A stretch of 29,717 nucleotides of DNA from Nemertoderma westbladi (GCA_032718475.1 JAUCBJ010005096.1:1-29717); one strand, 5' to 3'; positions 1 through 10,650 are shown, numbered from the stretch's first letter. Notes: a model not told the origin generated them from the sequence alone. Numbers and translations: made by a program.

Positions 1-109
1 AAAACAAAAACAAACTCAAACGGACAAACAAAGAATAAACAACATCTATAAACAACATAATAATATTAAGTTTATCTATAAATACCGCGGCGGTACTACT
101 GAAATAAAA
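1..109. other. 3' flank of NCAPD2
   Basis: A-rich sequence downstream of the condensin gene, read on the minus strand. I see no canonical AATAAA on the minus strand before the window ends, so the polyadenylation site either lies outside or is non-canonical. No poly(A) tract on the coding strand follows the stop codon. Confidence 0.4.
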
Positions 110-3100
110 CTAATCGCCGATTGGTTCAACATTCTCCTCCCCTTCACTGCTATCCTCCAATCGGATGCGTCGTCTACCTCCCCTAGTAACACGGGGAGTT
201 TGATTGGTTGCTACCTTCTTACCACCTCGTTTCTTAGCAACTGTTTTATTAACAGTTTTATTAAGAACCTCATTGACCTCACCACTAACATTGGGATCCT
301 GACCTTTCTTCAACACTTCTTCTAACTTACTCTCAAATTCGTCGACGACGCTTTTAGTATCACCTTTGGGGAGTTTCCTGGCTTTAGTAACGACGACAGA
401 CATCAAATCGAACACACAGCCGTCAACAAGTTTATCCTGGAAACAATTAAAATGCTCCAATAGTTTCTTTACGACGCGCTCGGTTGCTAACAATTCCGAC
501 ACACAATAAGCGAGACAGCGGGACTGGCGGTCAGTCCTGGAAGCCCGGAACCGGAAACACAACTTCTCCACTAAACTCTCGCATTGTCGCTCTTTACTAA
601 TGAAGGCCAAGAGATGCGACATGATCCTCCGGAAGGTGGTTTCGTCGACGTCGTTACTCGGTAGAGTTGTTGTAAATTTAGTCGCAACTGTTTGAGATAA
701 AGTCCCCGTCTCCTCCGAGAGGTCGGACAACTTCGATATTATATCCGGGAGGATGTTGTACAGAGAGTTTCCTTTCATGGAAAGTTCCGAGAAGAATAGT
801 TTGGCTTTATCGCTGATTGGTTTAACCTCGTCGACGATACACAAGGCCATCTCCGAGATCTGGCCACGGACTTTGATCATATCGTTTAGGACGAGATGTG
901 TGAGTACGAGAACGGCGTGGTCCCGTACGAAGGGGGACTGGTCGCGGAGACGGGCGTACAGATGGGGGGTCCAGGGGTCTGCCAGGTTGGGGAACCGGAT
1001 GGCCACGTCGCCCAGAGCGACCACCAGGTTGCCGCGGGTCACCGGGTCCGCCGACCGGTCCAGCACGGTGCACAGCAGCTGGAGGTGGCGCTCGCAGGTC
1101 GCGGGGCTCACCAGAGCGAAGCGAGCCAACGCGAGACTGGCCGCGCATTGGAGCCGGGGGTCGGGGTACCGATGGGGCCGGGAGCAGACCTCGACGACCA
1201 GCGGGAGGGCCCGGCCCAGCAGCCCGGAGGCGGACAGCAGTTCCGAGTCGCAGACCGAGCGGATCGCGTCGGCGTGGACGTCCTCCGAGGGAGGGGCCTC
1301 GTCCTCGGGGTCGCCGCGGCAGCTAGCCGCGGTGCTGGGACGGGCCGTAACGCTTGGGCGAGCCGTAACGCTGTAACGCGAGTCCGTAACGCTCGGTTTA
1401 CCGACTCCGTCGCGGCGTTTAAGTTCGAGGAAGAGATTAACGTCGAGATGAACGAGCTGGGAGAGCGCGACTATCGATACTACCGTTAGATACCGCGATA
1501 GTAACACCGGAGAGGCGGAGATCTCATCGGAAGTTACGGCGTTACAGGCGGCGGTTACGGGGTCGGTAGTTACGGGGTCGGTAGTTACGGGGTCGGGAGT
1601 TACGGGGTCGGTAGTTACGGGGTCGGTAGTTACGGGGTCGGTAGTTACGGGGTCGGTAGTTACGGGGTCGGTAGTTACGGGGTCGGTAGTTACGGGGTCG
1701 GTAGTTACACGAACCAACCTCCCGGCCAACCCCCTAATAATCCGTCCGCTAATCGAGTCGGGATGTTCCGATATGGAGTAGACGGTCTTTATAACGAGAT
1801 CCGCCAAGGGGATCCAGTTGGACGACGACTCCTCCGTGAAGGATTCCTCCAACAAGGCGACCGACTCCGTCACCAACTCGCAGCCGTCACTCAGCCGCTC
1901 CGGTTGGAGGTTGTTGAGCTCCTTGTTGCGTTTGAGACTGGCGTTGAGTATCGCTCGGTAGGAGGCGCTACGCAACTCGAGGTCCTTCTCGGATCGCAAC
2001 CCCCGTTTAATCACCGTTTCCAGGTTGCTGAGAACGACTTCCGGTTTAGCAGCGGCTACCATCCCCAACAGTCGGGCCGCCGCCACAGAGTCGCCGTAGG
2101 AACTACCCGGGAACGAACCCGAGAACTTCTCCCACATAACGTTGAAACAGTTCCTGCCGAGATCGTTGGAGACGACGAGACACTTGATGAGTTCCTCGAG
2201 ACAGACGAGTTCGCCGTGGCCGAGGTCGTCCACCAACCGGGAGAGGCCGTCGACCACGTAGACGCATCGGTTGCGGGGCGACAACGGGGTCGAGGGCTCC
2301 AGGAAGAGTTGCCGATAGGCGGCGATCACGGCGTCCCGGACGGAGACCTCCCGACTCAGAACCAACGACAACATCCTTCGGACGCCGAGCTCCGCAACCG
2401 GGAGGCCAAATTTCTTCATCGTGACGAAGAACTGAACGGATTCCAGAACGTCCGTCGGAGTCCGCGAGTTGAGGAGCTGAGCGGCGACGGGGCCGGACGA
2501 GTTGATATGTCGGGAGAACGCGACGCATTCCGATAGGTACTCCACGACAAGTCGCTGCTTCACTCGCCGCTCCTCTCTGCGCTCCTCCGTCTGGGTCGCC
2601 TCCGTCTGGGTCGTCTCCCGCACCTCCCCGAACAGCACCCGTCGCGGGTCGAACTCCTCCGGTACCTCAACCACCGCCTCCGCTACGTAGACCCGTTTAA
2701 CCGCCTCAACCAGCGCCCCCAGCGGGTCCGCAGTCCGACTCCGCAGTAACTCCGCCTCCGGGAAGACGCATCGTGCTGCCGCTACCAGGGTAACCGCGTC
2801 CGCAAACCGGGACGCCTCCAACAGCTTACGCACCGACTCCACGACCGTCTCCAAGGAGTCCCCCTCGTCCAACACCCCCTCCAGACTCAGCTCGTCGGTC
2901 TCCTGCAACTCGGTGACCCGGTCGACCACCGCAGGGAACATAAGTTCCCAGCGTTCCAGAACGTCTGTCTCCTCCGCCGTTCCGAGCCCCGCCAACGCGG
3001 TCCGTTCGCGTTCTAGAATCCCTTCCAACTCGGGTAACTCGAGTCTCGCCGCGAACGGATTCCTCTCCACTAGCGTCCTCAGCAGTAGGATCGCCGACTT

Positions 3101-4375
3101 ACGGACGATCGAGGATTTATCCGACAGCCGTCCGACAACCGCTCCGACCAGGGCCGTCTGTCGGCTCAGTGGGATCGCGTCCGACAGACTCAGCGTCTGG
3201 AAGGTCTGCAACGCGCGGCTACGGACGTACGCATTAACGTCGTGGATGTGGTCGGACAGTCGGTCCAGCAGCTGGTCGCGGGAGCGTCTGTCCCTGTCGG
3301 ACGTCCGACAGTCGCTGTCAGATGTTCGACGGTCAGCAAACAACCGACGGACCAGCTCCCCCATCACGGACAGCAGGGCCGACCGCAGACTGTAGGGGTC
3401 GGAGTCCAACAGGTCGACTAGCAGGTAGAGGCCCTGGTAGACCTCCGCAGGGAGACGCTCGGTTAGCTCGACAAGGAACCCCGCTATGGATTTACTCGCG
3501 ACCGGGTCCCGGGACAGGTCGGAAAGTTTGCGGAGCTCCTGGAGGACGTCGGAGACCACGGTAGTGGCGCCTCCAGCGACCCAGAAGGTAACCGCTTCCG
3601 CCATCGGGGCCGGTAAGTGTTCGTACAACTGTAACAGCTGTATGACCTTGACGCTCGCGGTAACCCCGTGGCTGTATCGCTTAATAAACACCCCGATTAG
3701 ATAGAAGACGGACTCCTTTATCCCGATAACTCGACTCAACCCCGGACTCTCCAACAGTTTGTACGCCACCCCGGTTACCATAGATACGAATTCCTCTTCT
3801 ACCACGCCATTGGCCCAGAGTTTGTTTAGTCTACGCATCGCAACGCCCCCTAGCAGGTCCAACGCGCGTTGGCTCTCCAGCTGGATGTTCACGCTGCTCC
3901 CGTTGCTTAGCAACGTAGAAGCTTTCTTACCGCGGCCCTTCGGCAGGTTAACGGACTCCCGTCCGACTGACTGCAGACTGACTAGGGACTGGAGGTGCTG
4001 GCAGATCAAATAGGTGGACATTTTGAGTAGCAGCCGACACTTTGGTCTGGAACCGGCGTCGCCTGCGATGCATGAATCGATAGCTCCGTACAGCCCGGAG
4101 AGACAGTCGATGAGACAGTTCCAGCTGCTAACTCTGATACTATCGTCGACATCGTTAAAATGGAACACAACGCTGAAGTGCGTGTCGAATGTTCGTAATA
4201 AACTGTCGGTACCGTCGGACTGGAAGGAGTTACAGGCTTCCAACACCTTCTGGGATATCCGTCTAGGACTGCAGAGTTCTGTTACGGTGTAAGAGTTCGC
4301 AGTTGTATCTGAGCACCGCAGTAAATCTTTCTTGGTATGCGGAATAACGAACTCAGAATAATCAGTGGTGTCCAT
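110..4375 (-). CDS. NCAPD2: Condensin complex subunit 1 (CAP-D2), single open exon
   Basis: This encodes the HEAT-repeat regulatory subunit of condensin I. In the family it binds the kleisin CAP-H and DNA and helps SMC2/SMC4 compact mitotic chromosomes. The 1421-residue product is close to the usual family length of about 1400. The N-terminal region (about 1-210, with EEEFVSMVTG near 193-202) and the segment near 289-311 (LSRDP...ELTERLP) resemble vertebrate CAP-D2. The Cnd1 core at about 1050-1210 carries NLVVALGDVAIRFPNL, PWTPHLYARLRD and THLVLNDMIKVRGQ, the most conserved signature of the family. The C-terminal tail is basic, then acidic (GGRRRIRLEDSSEGEE). The ATG at 4375 has an in-frame TAG ten codons upstream, a purine at -3 and G at +4, so the frame is complete in one exon. 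Vertebrate orthologues have many introns, so this may be an intron-poor native gene or a functional retrocopy. Residues 888-941 are an inserted TDPVT repeat, and about 985-1015 is a second low-complexity stretch. Confidence 0.93.
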   Translation of the reverse strand: MDTTDYSEFVIPHTKKDLLRCSDTTANSYTVTELCSPRRISQKVLEACNSFQSDGTDSLLRTFDTHFSVVFHFNDVDDSIRVSSWNCLIDCLSGLYGAIDSCIAGDAGSRPKCRLLLKMSTYLICQHLQSLVSLQSVGRESVNLPKGRGKKASTLLSNGSSVNIQLESQRALDLLGGVAMRRLNKLWANGVVEEEFVSMVTGVAYKLLESPGLSRVIGIKESVFYLIGVFIKRYSHGVTASVKVIQLLQLYEHLPAPMAEAVTFWVAGGATTVVSDVLQELRKLSDLSRDPVASKSIAGFLVELTERLPAEVYQGLYLLVDLLDSDPYSLRSALLSVMGELVRRLFADRRTSDSDCRTSDRDRRSRDQLLDRLSDHIHDVNAYVRSRALQTFQTLSLSDAIPLSRQTALVGAVVGRLSDKSSIVRKSAILLLRTLVERNPFAARLELPELEGILERERTALAGLGTAEETDVLERWELMFPAVVDRVTELQETDELSLEGVLDEGDSLETVVESVRKLLEASRFADAVTLVAAARCVFPEAELLRSRTADPLGALVEAVKRVYVAEAVVEVPEEFDPRRVLFGEVRETTQTEATQTEERREERRVKQRLVVEYLSECVAFSRHINSSGPVAAQLLNSRTPTDVLESVQFFVTMKKFGLPVAELGVRRMLSLVLSREVSVRDAVIAAYRQLFLEPSTPLSPRNRCVYVVDGLSRLVDDLGHGELVCLEELIKCLVVSNDLGRNCFNVMWEKFSGSFPGSSYGDSVAAARLLGMVAAAKPEVVLSNLETVIKRGLRSEKDLELRSASYRAILNASLKRNKELNNLQPERLSDGCELVTESVALLEESFTEESSSNWIPLADLVIKTVYSISEHPDSISGRIIRGLAGRLVRVTTDPVTTDPVTTDPVTTDPVTTDPVTTDPVTTDPVTPDPVTTDPVTTDPVTAACNAVTSDEISASPVLLSRYLTVVSIVALSQLVHLDVNLFLELKRRDGVGKPSVTDSRYSVTARPSVTARPSTAASCRGDPEDEAPPSEDVHADAIRSVCDSELLSASGLLGRALPLVVEVCSRPHRYPDPRLQCAASLALARFALVSPATCERHLQLLCTVLDRSADPVTRGNLVVALGDVAIRFPNLADPWTPHLYARLRDQSPFVRDHAVLVLTHLVLNDMIKVRGQISEMALCIVDEVKPISDKAKLFFSELSMKGNSLYNILPDIISKLSDLSEETGTLSQTVATKFTTTLPSNDVDETTFRRIMSHLLAFISKERQCESLVEKLCFRFRASRTDRQSRCLAYCVSELLATERVVKKLLEHFNCFQDKLVDGCVFDLMSVVVTKARKLPKGDTKSVVDEFESKLEEVLKKGQDPNVSGEVNEVLNKTVNKTVAKKRGGKKVATNQTPRVTRGGRRRIRLEDSSEGEENVEPIGD
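1553..1708. repeat. 15-bp coding minisatellite inside NCAPD2
   Basis: About ten tandem copies of a 15-bp unit (plus strand GTTACGGGGTCGGTA). They are read in frame by the minus-strand gene as VTTDP, with one VTPDP variant. Because 15 is a multiple of 3, copy-number change leaves the frame intact. It lies between HEAT-rich blocks, in what is presumably a flexible loop. Confidence 0.9.
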
Positions 4376-4543
4376 CTTATTTAGCTTTATACAGTTATAG
4401 GCCTATGAAATTTCCTACATACAGTGCCTACAAAATTAACACGGCTGTACGGTAGGCCTACCTTCAACCTACGATGATTAAAACGTCTGTCCTTATCTAA
4501 TCTGATTTGACGGTATCTGACACTTGTTCCACCTTGGTTCAGG
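4376..4543. other. 5' flank of NCAPD2
   Basis: Presumed promoter region of the condensin gene. I see no clear TATA box at a fitting distance. It contains two copies of the palindrome TAGGCCTA (near 4398 and 4453). No other gene is visible. Confidence 0.3.
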
Positions 4544-4617
4544 GCCACCTTGGTGTAGTGGTTAGATTGAATTCATATCTCTCGGAGGTTGTGGGTTCAA
4601 CCCCCGCATGGGGGCCA
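4544..4617 (+). repeat. tRNA-like SINE head or tRNA pseudogene
   Basis: An A box (TGGTGTAGTGG, 4551-4561) and a B box (GGTTCAACCCC, 4594-4604) are spaced as in a tRNA gene. The T stem pairs (GTGGG with CCCGC). The acceptor stem is only partly complementary and the anticodon arm is poor. A functional tRNA is therefore unlikely, and a tRNA-derived SINE head or pseudogene fits better. Confidence 0.55.
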
Positions 4618-4981
4618 AGGCAGTTTTCGTTTCGACACGAATGCTTTGAAGGGTTTAACAAGGTATCTCTCTAAATAAATCATAGCTAAATGAGTACTGG
4701 AGTTTCTGCCCATGTCAGCATGTGAAGTTTCCAAGCAATCCCTTTCCGATTGAAAAAACGCACATCAGAAAGGAATCCCATTCTCTATCATTAGGGAACT
4801 TTCGTATTTTCAGATTTTCGACCATCTCACAACTTAACAAACAGTCCGCCATTGTAACCTGCTCCTTTCCCTCAATTGGTAGGTAAAAACATCGTTTATT
4901 TTTTTGGTTAGAAAAGCTGCCTCTGTAACCTGCTCCTTTCCCGCAATTGAAAGCCCGCCTCTGTAGCCTGCTCCTTTCCCC
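4618..4981. repeat. Noncoding DNA with three copies of a CTGTAACCTGCTCCTTTCC motif
   Basis: No gene is visible. The motif (C/T)TGTARCCTGCTCCTTTCC occurs at 4853-4870, 4923-4940 and 4961-4978. The block ATCGTTTATT...TTTGGTTAGAAAAG at 4890-4917 recurs inverted near 14365-14400, next to the same motif, and in part near 18264-18303. It is probably a small dispersed repeat of unknown class. Confidence 0.5.
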
Positions 4982-7017
4982 CTGTAAAGGCTTTTGCGGA
5001 TCTAGCTAGTTATTTTCCCCGCAAAGTACTCTGTAGGTGTTTTAGCGGACATAAAAAGCCATTTTTCTGTATGTGTACTTTGGCGGACATAACAAGCCAT
5101 TTTGTGCCGCAATACGCCAAAATACTCTTAATACAGTGTAGTTCAGATGACGACATCTATCAGCTGATATGTCGACGTGGAGCTTTTTGGCTTTCTTTGT
5201 TCTTTGTTCGGCTCGACCAATCAGAGCGATTTTCATTTTGTGTTGGACAGTGCCTATAGAAACTCACGCAATTCAGTCAGTGTGTATCTTTCTAAGCCCA
5301 GAACACCGGCTTAGGATTCTTCTGTACTTCTGTGGAAGTTTCAGTCTTTGACCTAACCTCAGAAACATCAGATGGCTTTGATCAAAGGAACGTAAAACTA
5401 TTAACATAGCACACAGCAGACTCACGGCACAGCACACCGCCACATCGCGGCATCACGCAACGCGATTCAACTACACATACTGACTGTTCACCGCATTAAT
5501 TGATTCTGTTATTAATTGGTGTTACAGTGTTATGTTGTTATATATTGCTGATATATTTGGAGAATACCGATGAATAATCATAAAACCCTCAATCTCTTTG
5601 ATTACTAAAGGTTAGAGGAACAGGTTTACCGGTAGCAACTGCGACTTACATTAAAGTGGTTTTTGTGTGAATTGAATGTTATTTCATAATCCCTACATGT
5701 GTCAGTTGCGATCCTCCTTATATATGATCAAATTCAGTGACGGTCGGCAGATCAGTGCGCAGTAGTGTGAACTAGCGTTAGACCGGAGCCAAATTTTTGC
5801 CGGAGCCGGAACCGGACCGGGTAAATTCCAAAAGTACCGGAGCCGGAACCGGAGCCGGACCAGGTAAGTAAAATTTAAAAAAATATATTGAGGCCTGGAT
5901 GCCTGGTATGACTGTATGACCTAAAGGTACCGGTACCACTGCTGCGCTGCACTGTCAGACTGTACTATAATACGACCTGGCATGTTGCAGTTAGTCCACT
6001 AGCCTACACAGCTACATTTAGTGAGCCAACTTCTCCACTTTCTGACTTTGTTTATACTTTATACTCATAAACCAGTAGGGCCTACATTACGGTCTGACGG
6101 TAGTCGGTAGTTTTATTACATATTAAATCTAACAAAACAACAGATCAACGATGCAATAGAAGAATGGTTGATAGCATCAACTCAGTCTGCCAGTAGATCT
6201 GTAGATGTAGACAGGTAGAGGTATACTGGTATAGGTACTAGTACTAATACTACTGTACTAGGCTAGTGACAGCGACAGGCAGACAGGCTAGACAGAGTCA
6301 GAGAGTGAGTAGGTAGTACAGTACTGTAGGTACTAGTGTACTGACTCACTGACTGGCCTGTCTTTGTAGCCTCAGCCTGGCACCTGGTAGGCCAGTACAG
6401 CAGTAGGCAGTGTACCGGTAGCTGTACTATGATGGACTAGACTAGATGACTGCGACTGTGGACAACTGATTGTGCATTGTACATCTGTACATTGTGTGTC
6501 TCTGTCTGTCTTTTACAGTTTTATACTGGAGCTCCGGTCCTCCGGTCATATTTTAGCCGGAGCCGGACCGGAACCGGAGCACCATTTTCCGGGCCGGATC
6601 CGGACCCGGAGCTCCGGTCTAACACTAGTGTGAACTAGTGTGAAGTAGTGTGAAGGTTAATAAAGCATCTCCTAAAGAATGCGCCTTTTACGAAACTCAG
6701 TAGCCATCCAGTTGTGATTAGTATAAGTCATAACTCTGTTTTATACTTAAAGCGCCACGTCCTAAAGGAACTGTTAATATTTCCCCGAAAGTGAATAATA
6801 TTGTCAGAGATTATATATTAACGATCAATCGAATAATACAGTAGGTCTACACTGCAATCACTATCAAAGCATCCGAATCCAGTCTCCCTTAACTGTGGGT
6901 GAATGGTCGCGCACAGGCTGGCTTCGGCTGATGTACCTTCAGTACATTAAATAATTGATATACAAAAAGACACCTAAAATTGGCAGGTTAAACTGCTAAA
7001 GGTCTAAAAGCGCGAAC
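4982..7017 (+). repeat. Dispersed repeat family R, copy 1 (interrupted)
   Basis: An approximately 1.2-kb noncoding repeat whose second copy lies inverted at 23284-24441. Matching blocks include GTAAAGGCTTTTGCGGA at the outer end, a segment around 5555-5760 with TTCAGTGACGGTCGGCAGATC, and 6655-7017 with CACCTAAAATTGGCAGGTTAA. Copy 1 is interrupted by the TIR element at 5778-6622. I found no convincing terminal inverted repeats and no coding frame, so the class is unknown. Confidence 0.8.
5778..6622. mobile_element. 845-bp non-autonomous TIR transposon
   Basis: The ends are inverted (TTAGACCGGAGC at left, GCTCCGGTCTAA at right), with GC-rich subterminal CCGGAGCCGGAACCGG-type repeats at both sides. 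The flanks carry ACTAGCG (5771-5777) and ACTAGTG (6624-6630), an imperfect 7-8-bp TSD that would suit a hAT-like element. The inverted repeat-R copy at 23.3-24.4 kb lacks this block at the matching place and so acts as an empty site. The interior has no ORF of note, only short CTAGTAC/ACAGTAC-type low-complexity sequence. Confidence 0.75.
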
Positions 7018-7740
7018 ACCCCCAATTTATAAGTAACAAACAGCGTTTATTGATTACCACATTCCCATTATCCCACCGACCGACCTATCGACTGACCGAC
7101 CAACCGACCGACCACCCACCTACCCAAAGACCCATCCCTTTAAACAAATGCGTTGACTCATATTGGCCTTCCTCGGGCATCTGGAAATATTCACAAGGGC
7201 CTGAGTTTCCTCTGGGGAGGATAGTTCTGGGGGGACGAGTGGACGCCGGACGACACTGGAAATATGTAAGTCAATAAGTCGTCAGACTTTGTGCGTAATC
7301 CCTGGCTTAACGGCTGAAAAAAATTTGCTTTACTTTACTTTACCTTGGTGTAGTTGTTTATACTATTAGTTTATACTTATATGAACAAGGTATGAAACCA
7401 CAAACCAGTACAGTATGTTCCTAGTTCATACCCAAGGACAGCTCTACTACTGTACAACTACTACTACTAGTAGAGCTGTCCTTGTTCCTACCCCTACCAT
7501 ACCTTGCTGCATTGGCTGCATTCCGGCTGTACTGTACATTATGTTACATGATGCTATGTATCCCAGCAACCCGTTCCCTTATTGGCTATTTACGTAACTG
7601 ACAGTACCTTAGACAATGATATATCTTTATTCTGATTGGTTAGGCCATAGGATCAGATGCGGTCATATCAGATCAGATAAGGACAGACGTTTTATTCTAC
7701 CTCCCTTCAACCTAATTGTGTATTTTCGGACATTACTATT
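7018..7740. other. Intergenic, low-complexity; no gene seen
   Basis: Contains a CCGA-rich stretch (about 7072-7130), a short CTTTA run near 7330 and a perfect hairpin at 7433-7484. No protein family is recognisable in any frame. Confidence 0.5.
7433..7484. repeat. Perfect 17-bp hairpin
   Basis: CAAGGACAGCTCTACTA (7433-7449) is followed after an 18-nt loop by its exact reverse complement (7468-7484). Confidence 0.85.
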
Positions 7741-7749
7741 GTCCCTTCC

Positions 7750-9661
7750 GGGTCCTACTAATTACCCCAACCTACCCCAACCTACCACAATCTACCCCAA
7801 CCTACCACAATCTACCGCAATCTACCCTAACAATTCGATAGAGGCATCTAATTACCACAATATTATTTTACATTGGTATCTAATTACCACAATATACAGA
7901 ACTCAAGTGTCTATTTACCACAAGACTACACTGCATCTAATCAGTCTAATTACCACAATATTATTTTACAATGGCATCTAATTACCACAATATACAGAAC
8001 TCAAGTGTCTATTTACCACAAGACTACACTGCATCTAATTACCACAATATTATTTTACATTGGCATCTAATTACCACAATATACAGAACTCAAGTGTCTA
8101 TTTACCACAAGACTACACTGCATCTAATTACCACAATATTATTTTACATTGGCATCTAATTACCACAATATATAGAACGCAAGTGTCTATTTACCACAAG
8201 ACTACACTGCATCTAATTACCACAATATTATTTTACAATGGCATCTAATTACCACAATATGCAATATACAGAACTTAAGTGTCCATTTACCACAAGACTA
8301 CACTGCATCTAATTACCACAACATTATTTTACAATGGCATCTAATTACCACAATATAGAGAACTCAAGTGTCTATTTACCACAAGACTACACTGCATCTA
8401 ATTACCACAATATTATTTTACATTGGCATCTAATTACCACAATATACAGAACTCAAGTGTCTATTTACCACAAGACTACACTACATCTAATTACCATAAT
8501 AATATTTTACATTGGCATCTAATTACCACAATATATAGAACGCAAGTGTCTATTTACCACAAGACTACACTGCATCTAATTACCACAATATTATTTTACA
8601 ATGGCATCTAATTACCACAATATACAGAACTTAAGTGTCTATTTACCACAAGACTACACTGCATCTAATTACCACAACATTATTTTACAATGGCATCTAA
8701 TTACCAAAATATAGAGAACTCAAGTGTCTATTTACCACAAGACTACACTGCATCTAATTACCACAATATTATTTTACATTGGCATCTAATTACCACAATA
8801 TATAGAACGCAAGTGTCTATTTACCACAAGCTGACAAGACTACACTGCATCTAATTACCACAATATTATTTTACAATGGCATCTAATTACCACAATATAG
8901 AGAACTCAAGTGTCTATTTACCACAAGACTACACTGCATCTAATTACCACAATATTATTTTACATTGGCATCTAATTACTACAATATACAGAACTCAAGT
9001 GTCTATTTACCACAAGACTACACTGCATCTAATTACCACAACATTATTTTACAATGGCATCTAATTACCACAATATAGAGAACTCAAGTGTCTATTTACC
9101 ACAAGACTACACTGCATCTAATTACCACAATATTATTTTACATTGGCATCTAATTACCACAATATACAGAACTCAAGTGTCTATTTACCACAAGACTACA
9201 CTGCATCTAATTACCACAATATTATTTTACATTGGCATCTAATTACCACAATATACAGAACTGCAAGTGTCTATTTACCACAAGACTACACTGCATCTAA
9301 TTACCACAATATTATTTTACAATGGCATCTAATTACCACAATATACAGAACTTAAGTGTCTATTTACCACAAGACTACACTGCATCTAATTACCACAACA
9401 TTATTTTACAATGGCATCTAATTACCAAAATATAGAGAACTCAAGTGTCTATTTACCACAAGACTACACTGCATCTAATTACCACAATATTATTTTACAA
9501 TGGCATCTAATTACCACAATATACAGAACGCAAGTGTCTAATTACCACAATATACAGTACGGTAGTAGTTATTAATACTCAGTGTCTAATTACCACAAGA
9601 CTTCACTAACGTCTAATTACCACAATATATACAGAACGCAAGTGTCTAATCACAACAGTAT
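7750..9661 (+). repeat. Left arm of the Foldback-like element, 89-bp tandem repeats
   Basis: The outer ~90 bp are short CTACCCCAAC/CTACCACAAT units. Then come about twenty 89-bp units. Each unit is itself three subunits of 31, 26 and 32 bp, all beginning TCTAWTTACCACAA. The inner end (9530-9661) degenerates into partial units containing CCACAAGACTTCACTAACGT. Open frames across the array are by-products of the repeat. Confidence 0.93.
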
Positions 9662-10650
9662 TATTTTTTAGGTTTGACAAATATATTGGAATGACAAATG
9701 TAAACGCTCAACCGAAGTACGAATTCATTGATGTGTCTCGATTATTTGTACCTTTGTGGCAAATGGGCTTGATAATGGAGCTGACTATTTGTTGATTCGC
9801 TACTGATGACTGTAATGAGTATTAAAAAATACTCCTAACGAAATTTAACTTACGAAACTAAATGTTACTTATTGTCTTATTTAATATGTTGCGCAGTATG
9901 TCGTTTATTTACTTGTCAATTACGATTTCATCACGTAAACAAATACACAAATGCTTTTAATAATTTTATGTTTCACTAACTACAATCATCTTTAAAACAC
10001 CCACCAACGCTGATATTACTTAATTCTATTTACCTTTTAACTTAGGCCTATCTGTGATCTCTGATGTTTTTCGGTGATTGTCTTACATGACTTTATAATT
10101 GATAAAATTTAATTACACACAAACATTAGTAAATAAAATAAAATACAAAATATGTCTATAGGATTTTCAGTCGATGGAATTGTTGGCAAAAGCTAAAATA
10201 ATAATAAAAAAATCAAGTAAGGTACAGTATATTCTCTGAATGGGCATTGATCAGTAAGCTGGTCAGGGCTTGTAAATATAATCTAAGGGCAAGGGTTCTG
10301 TTGTGCTCTGGGATATGTGGGCACAGTTTACTGTAGGATGACAATTGGCGGTGGAGAATGATATTTATATCATAAGCAACATTTACAGTAGCAAATATGT
10401 GGAAGAATTATTTCAATCCATCATTATTCGTGGAAGAGTTTCAGCGAGAAGAGTCAAAATTATGTCAACCTCATACTGTACAAATTTCAACAGAATGGAC
10501 GTGATTAATTACATTAAATCGAAGGTGGCCCCGCACCCGTCGCACCGACTCGGCACTGCCTCCAGGATCGTACCCGTACCCGGCGGCCGTACCGGATCGC
10601 CAGCGCATCCCGGAACTCCATGGGGGAGAGATCAAGTTGGTGTTCGGCTA
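9662..10650. other. Central loop of the Foldback-like element
   Basis: AT-rich DNA without a recognisable intact gene. It includes a short hairpin (GAGTATT...AATACTC near 9817) and, at 10505-10645, a GC-rich fossil of a retrotransposon on the minus strand. No transposase motif was seen in either direction. Confidence 0.6.
10505..10645 (-). pseudogene. Fossil of a LINE-type C-terminal coding region
   Basis: Minus-strand translation gives LSPMEFRDALAIRYGRR. After a frameshift it gives VPSRCDGCGATFDLM in another frame, followed by a stop. These strings, with the CDGCGA zinc-binding motif, are typical of retrotransposon-derived proteins common in invertebrate genomes. The fragment is about 140 bp, frameshifted and non-functional. 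Its higher GC content contrasts with the AT-rich loop around it. Confidence 0.65.

Noticed and set aside
822-3704. Several open frames of 60-257 codons on both strands inside the condensin gene
   Set aside because: They are shadows of the 1421-codon gene, favoured by its high GC content. None resembles a known family.
4544-4617. Functional tRNA gene
   Set aside because: The acceptor stem is mismatched and the anticodon arm does not fold well. A SINE head or pseudogene is more likely.
7873-9355. Repeated frames MASNYHNIQNSSVYLPQDY in both Foldback arms
   Set aside because: Every 89-bp unit creates the same short frame. The frames overlap and end at each unit, with no sign of selection on protein.
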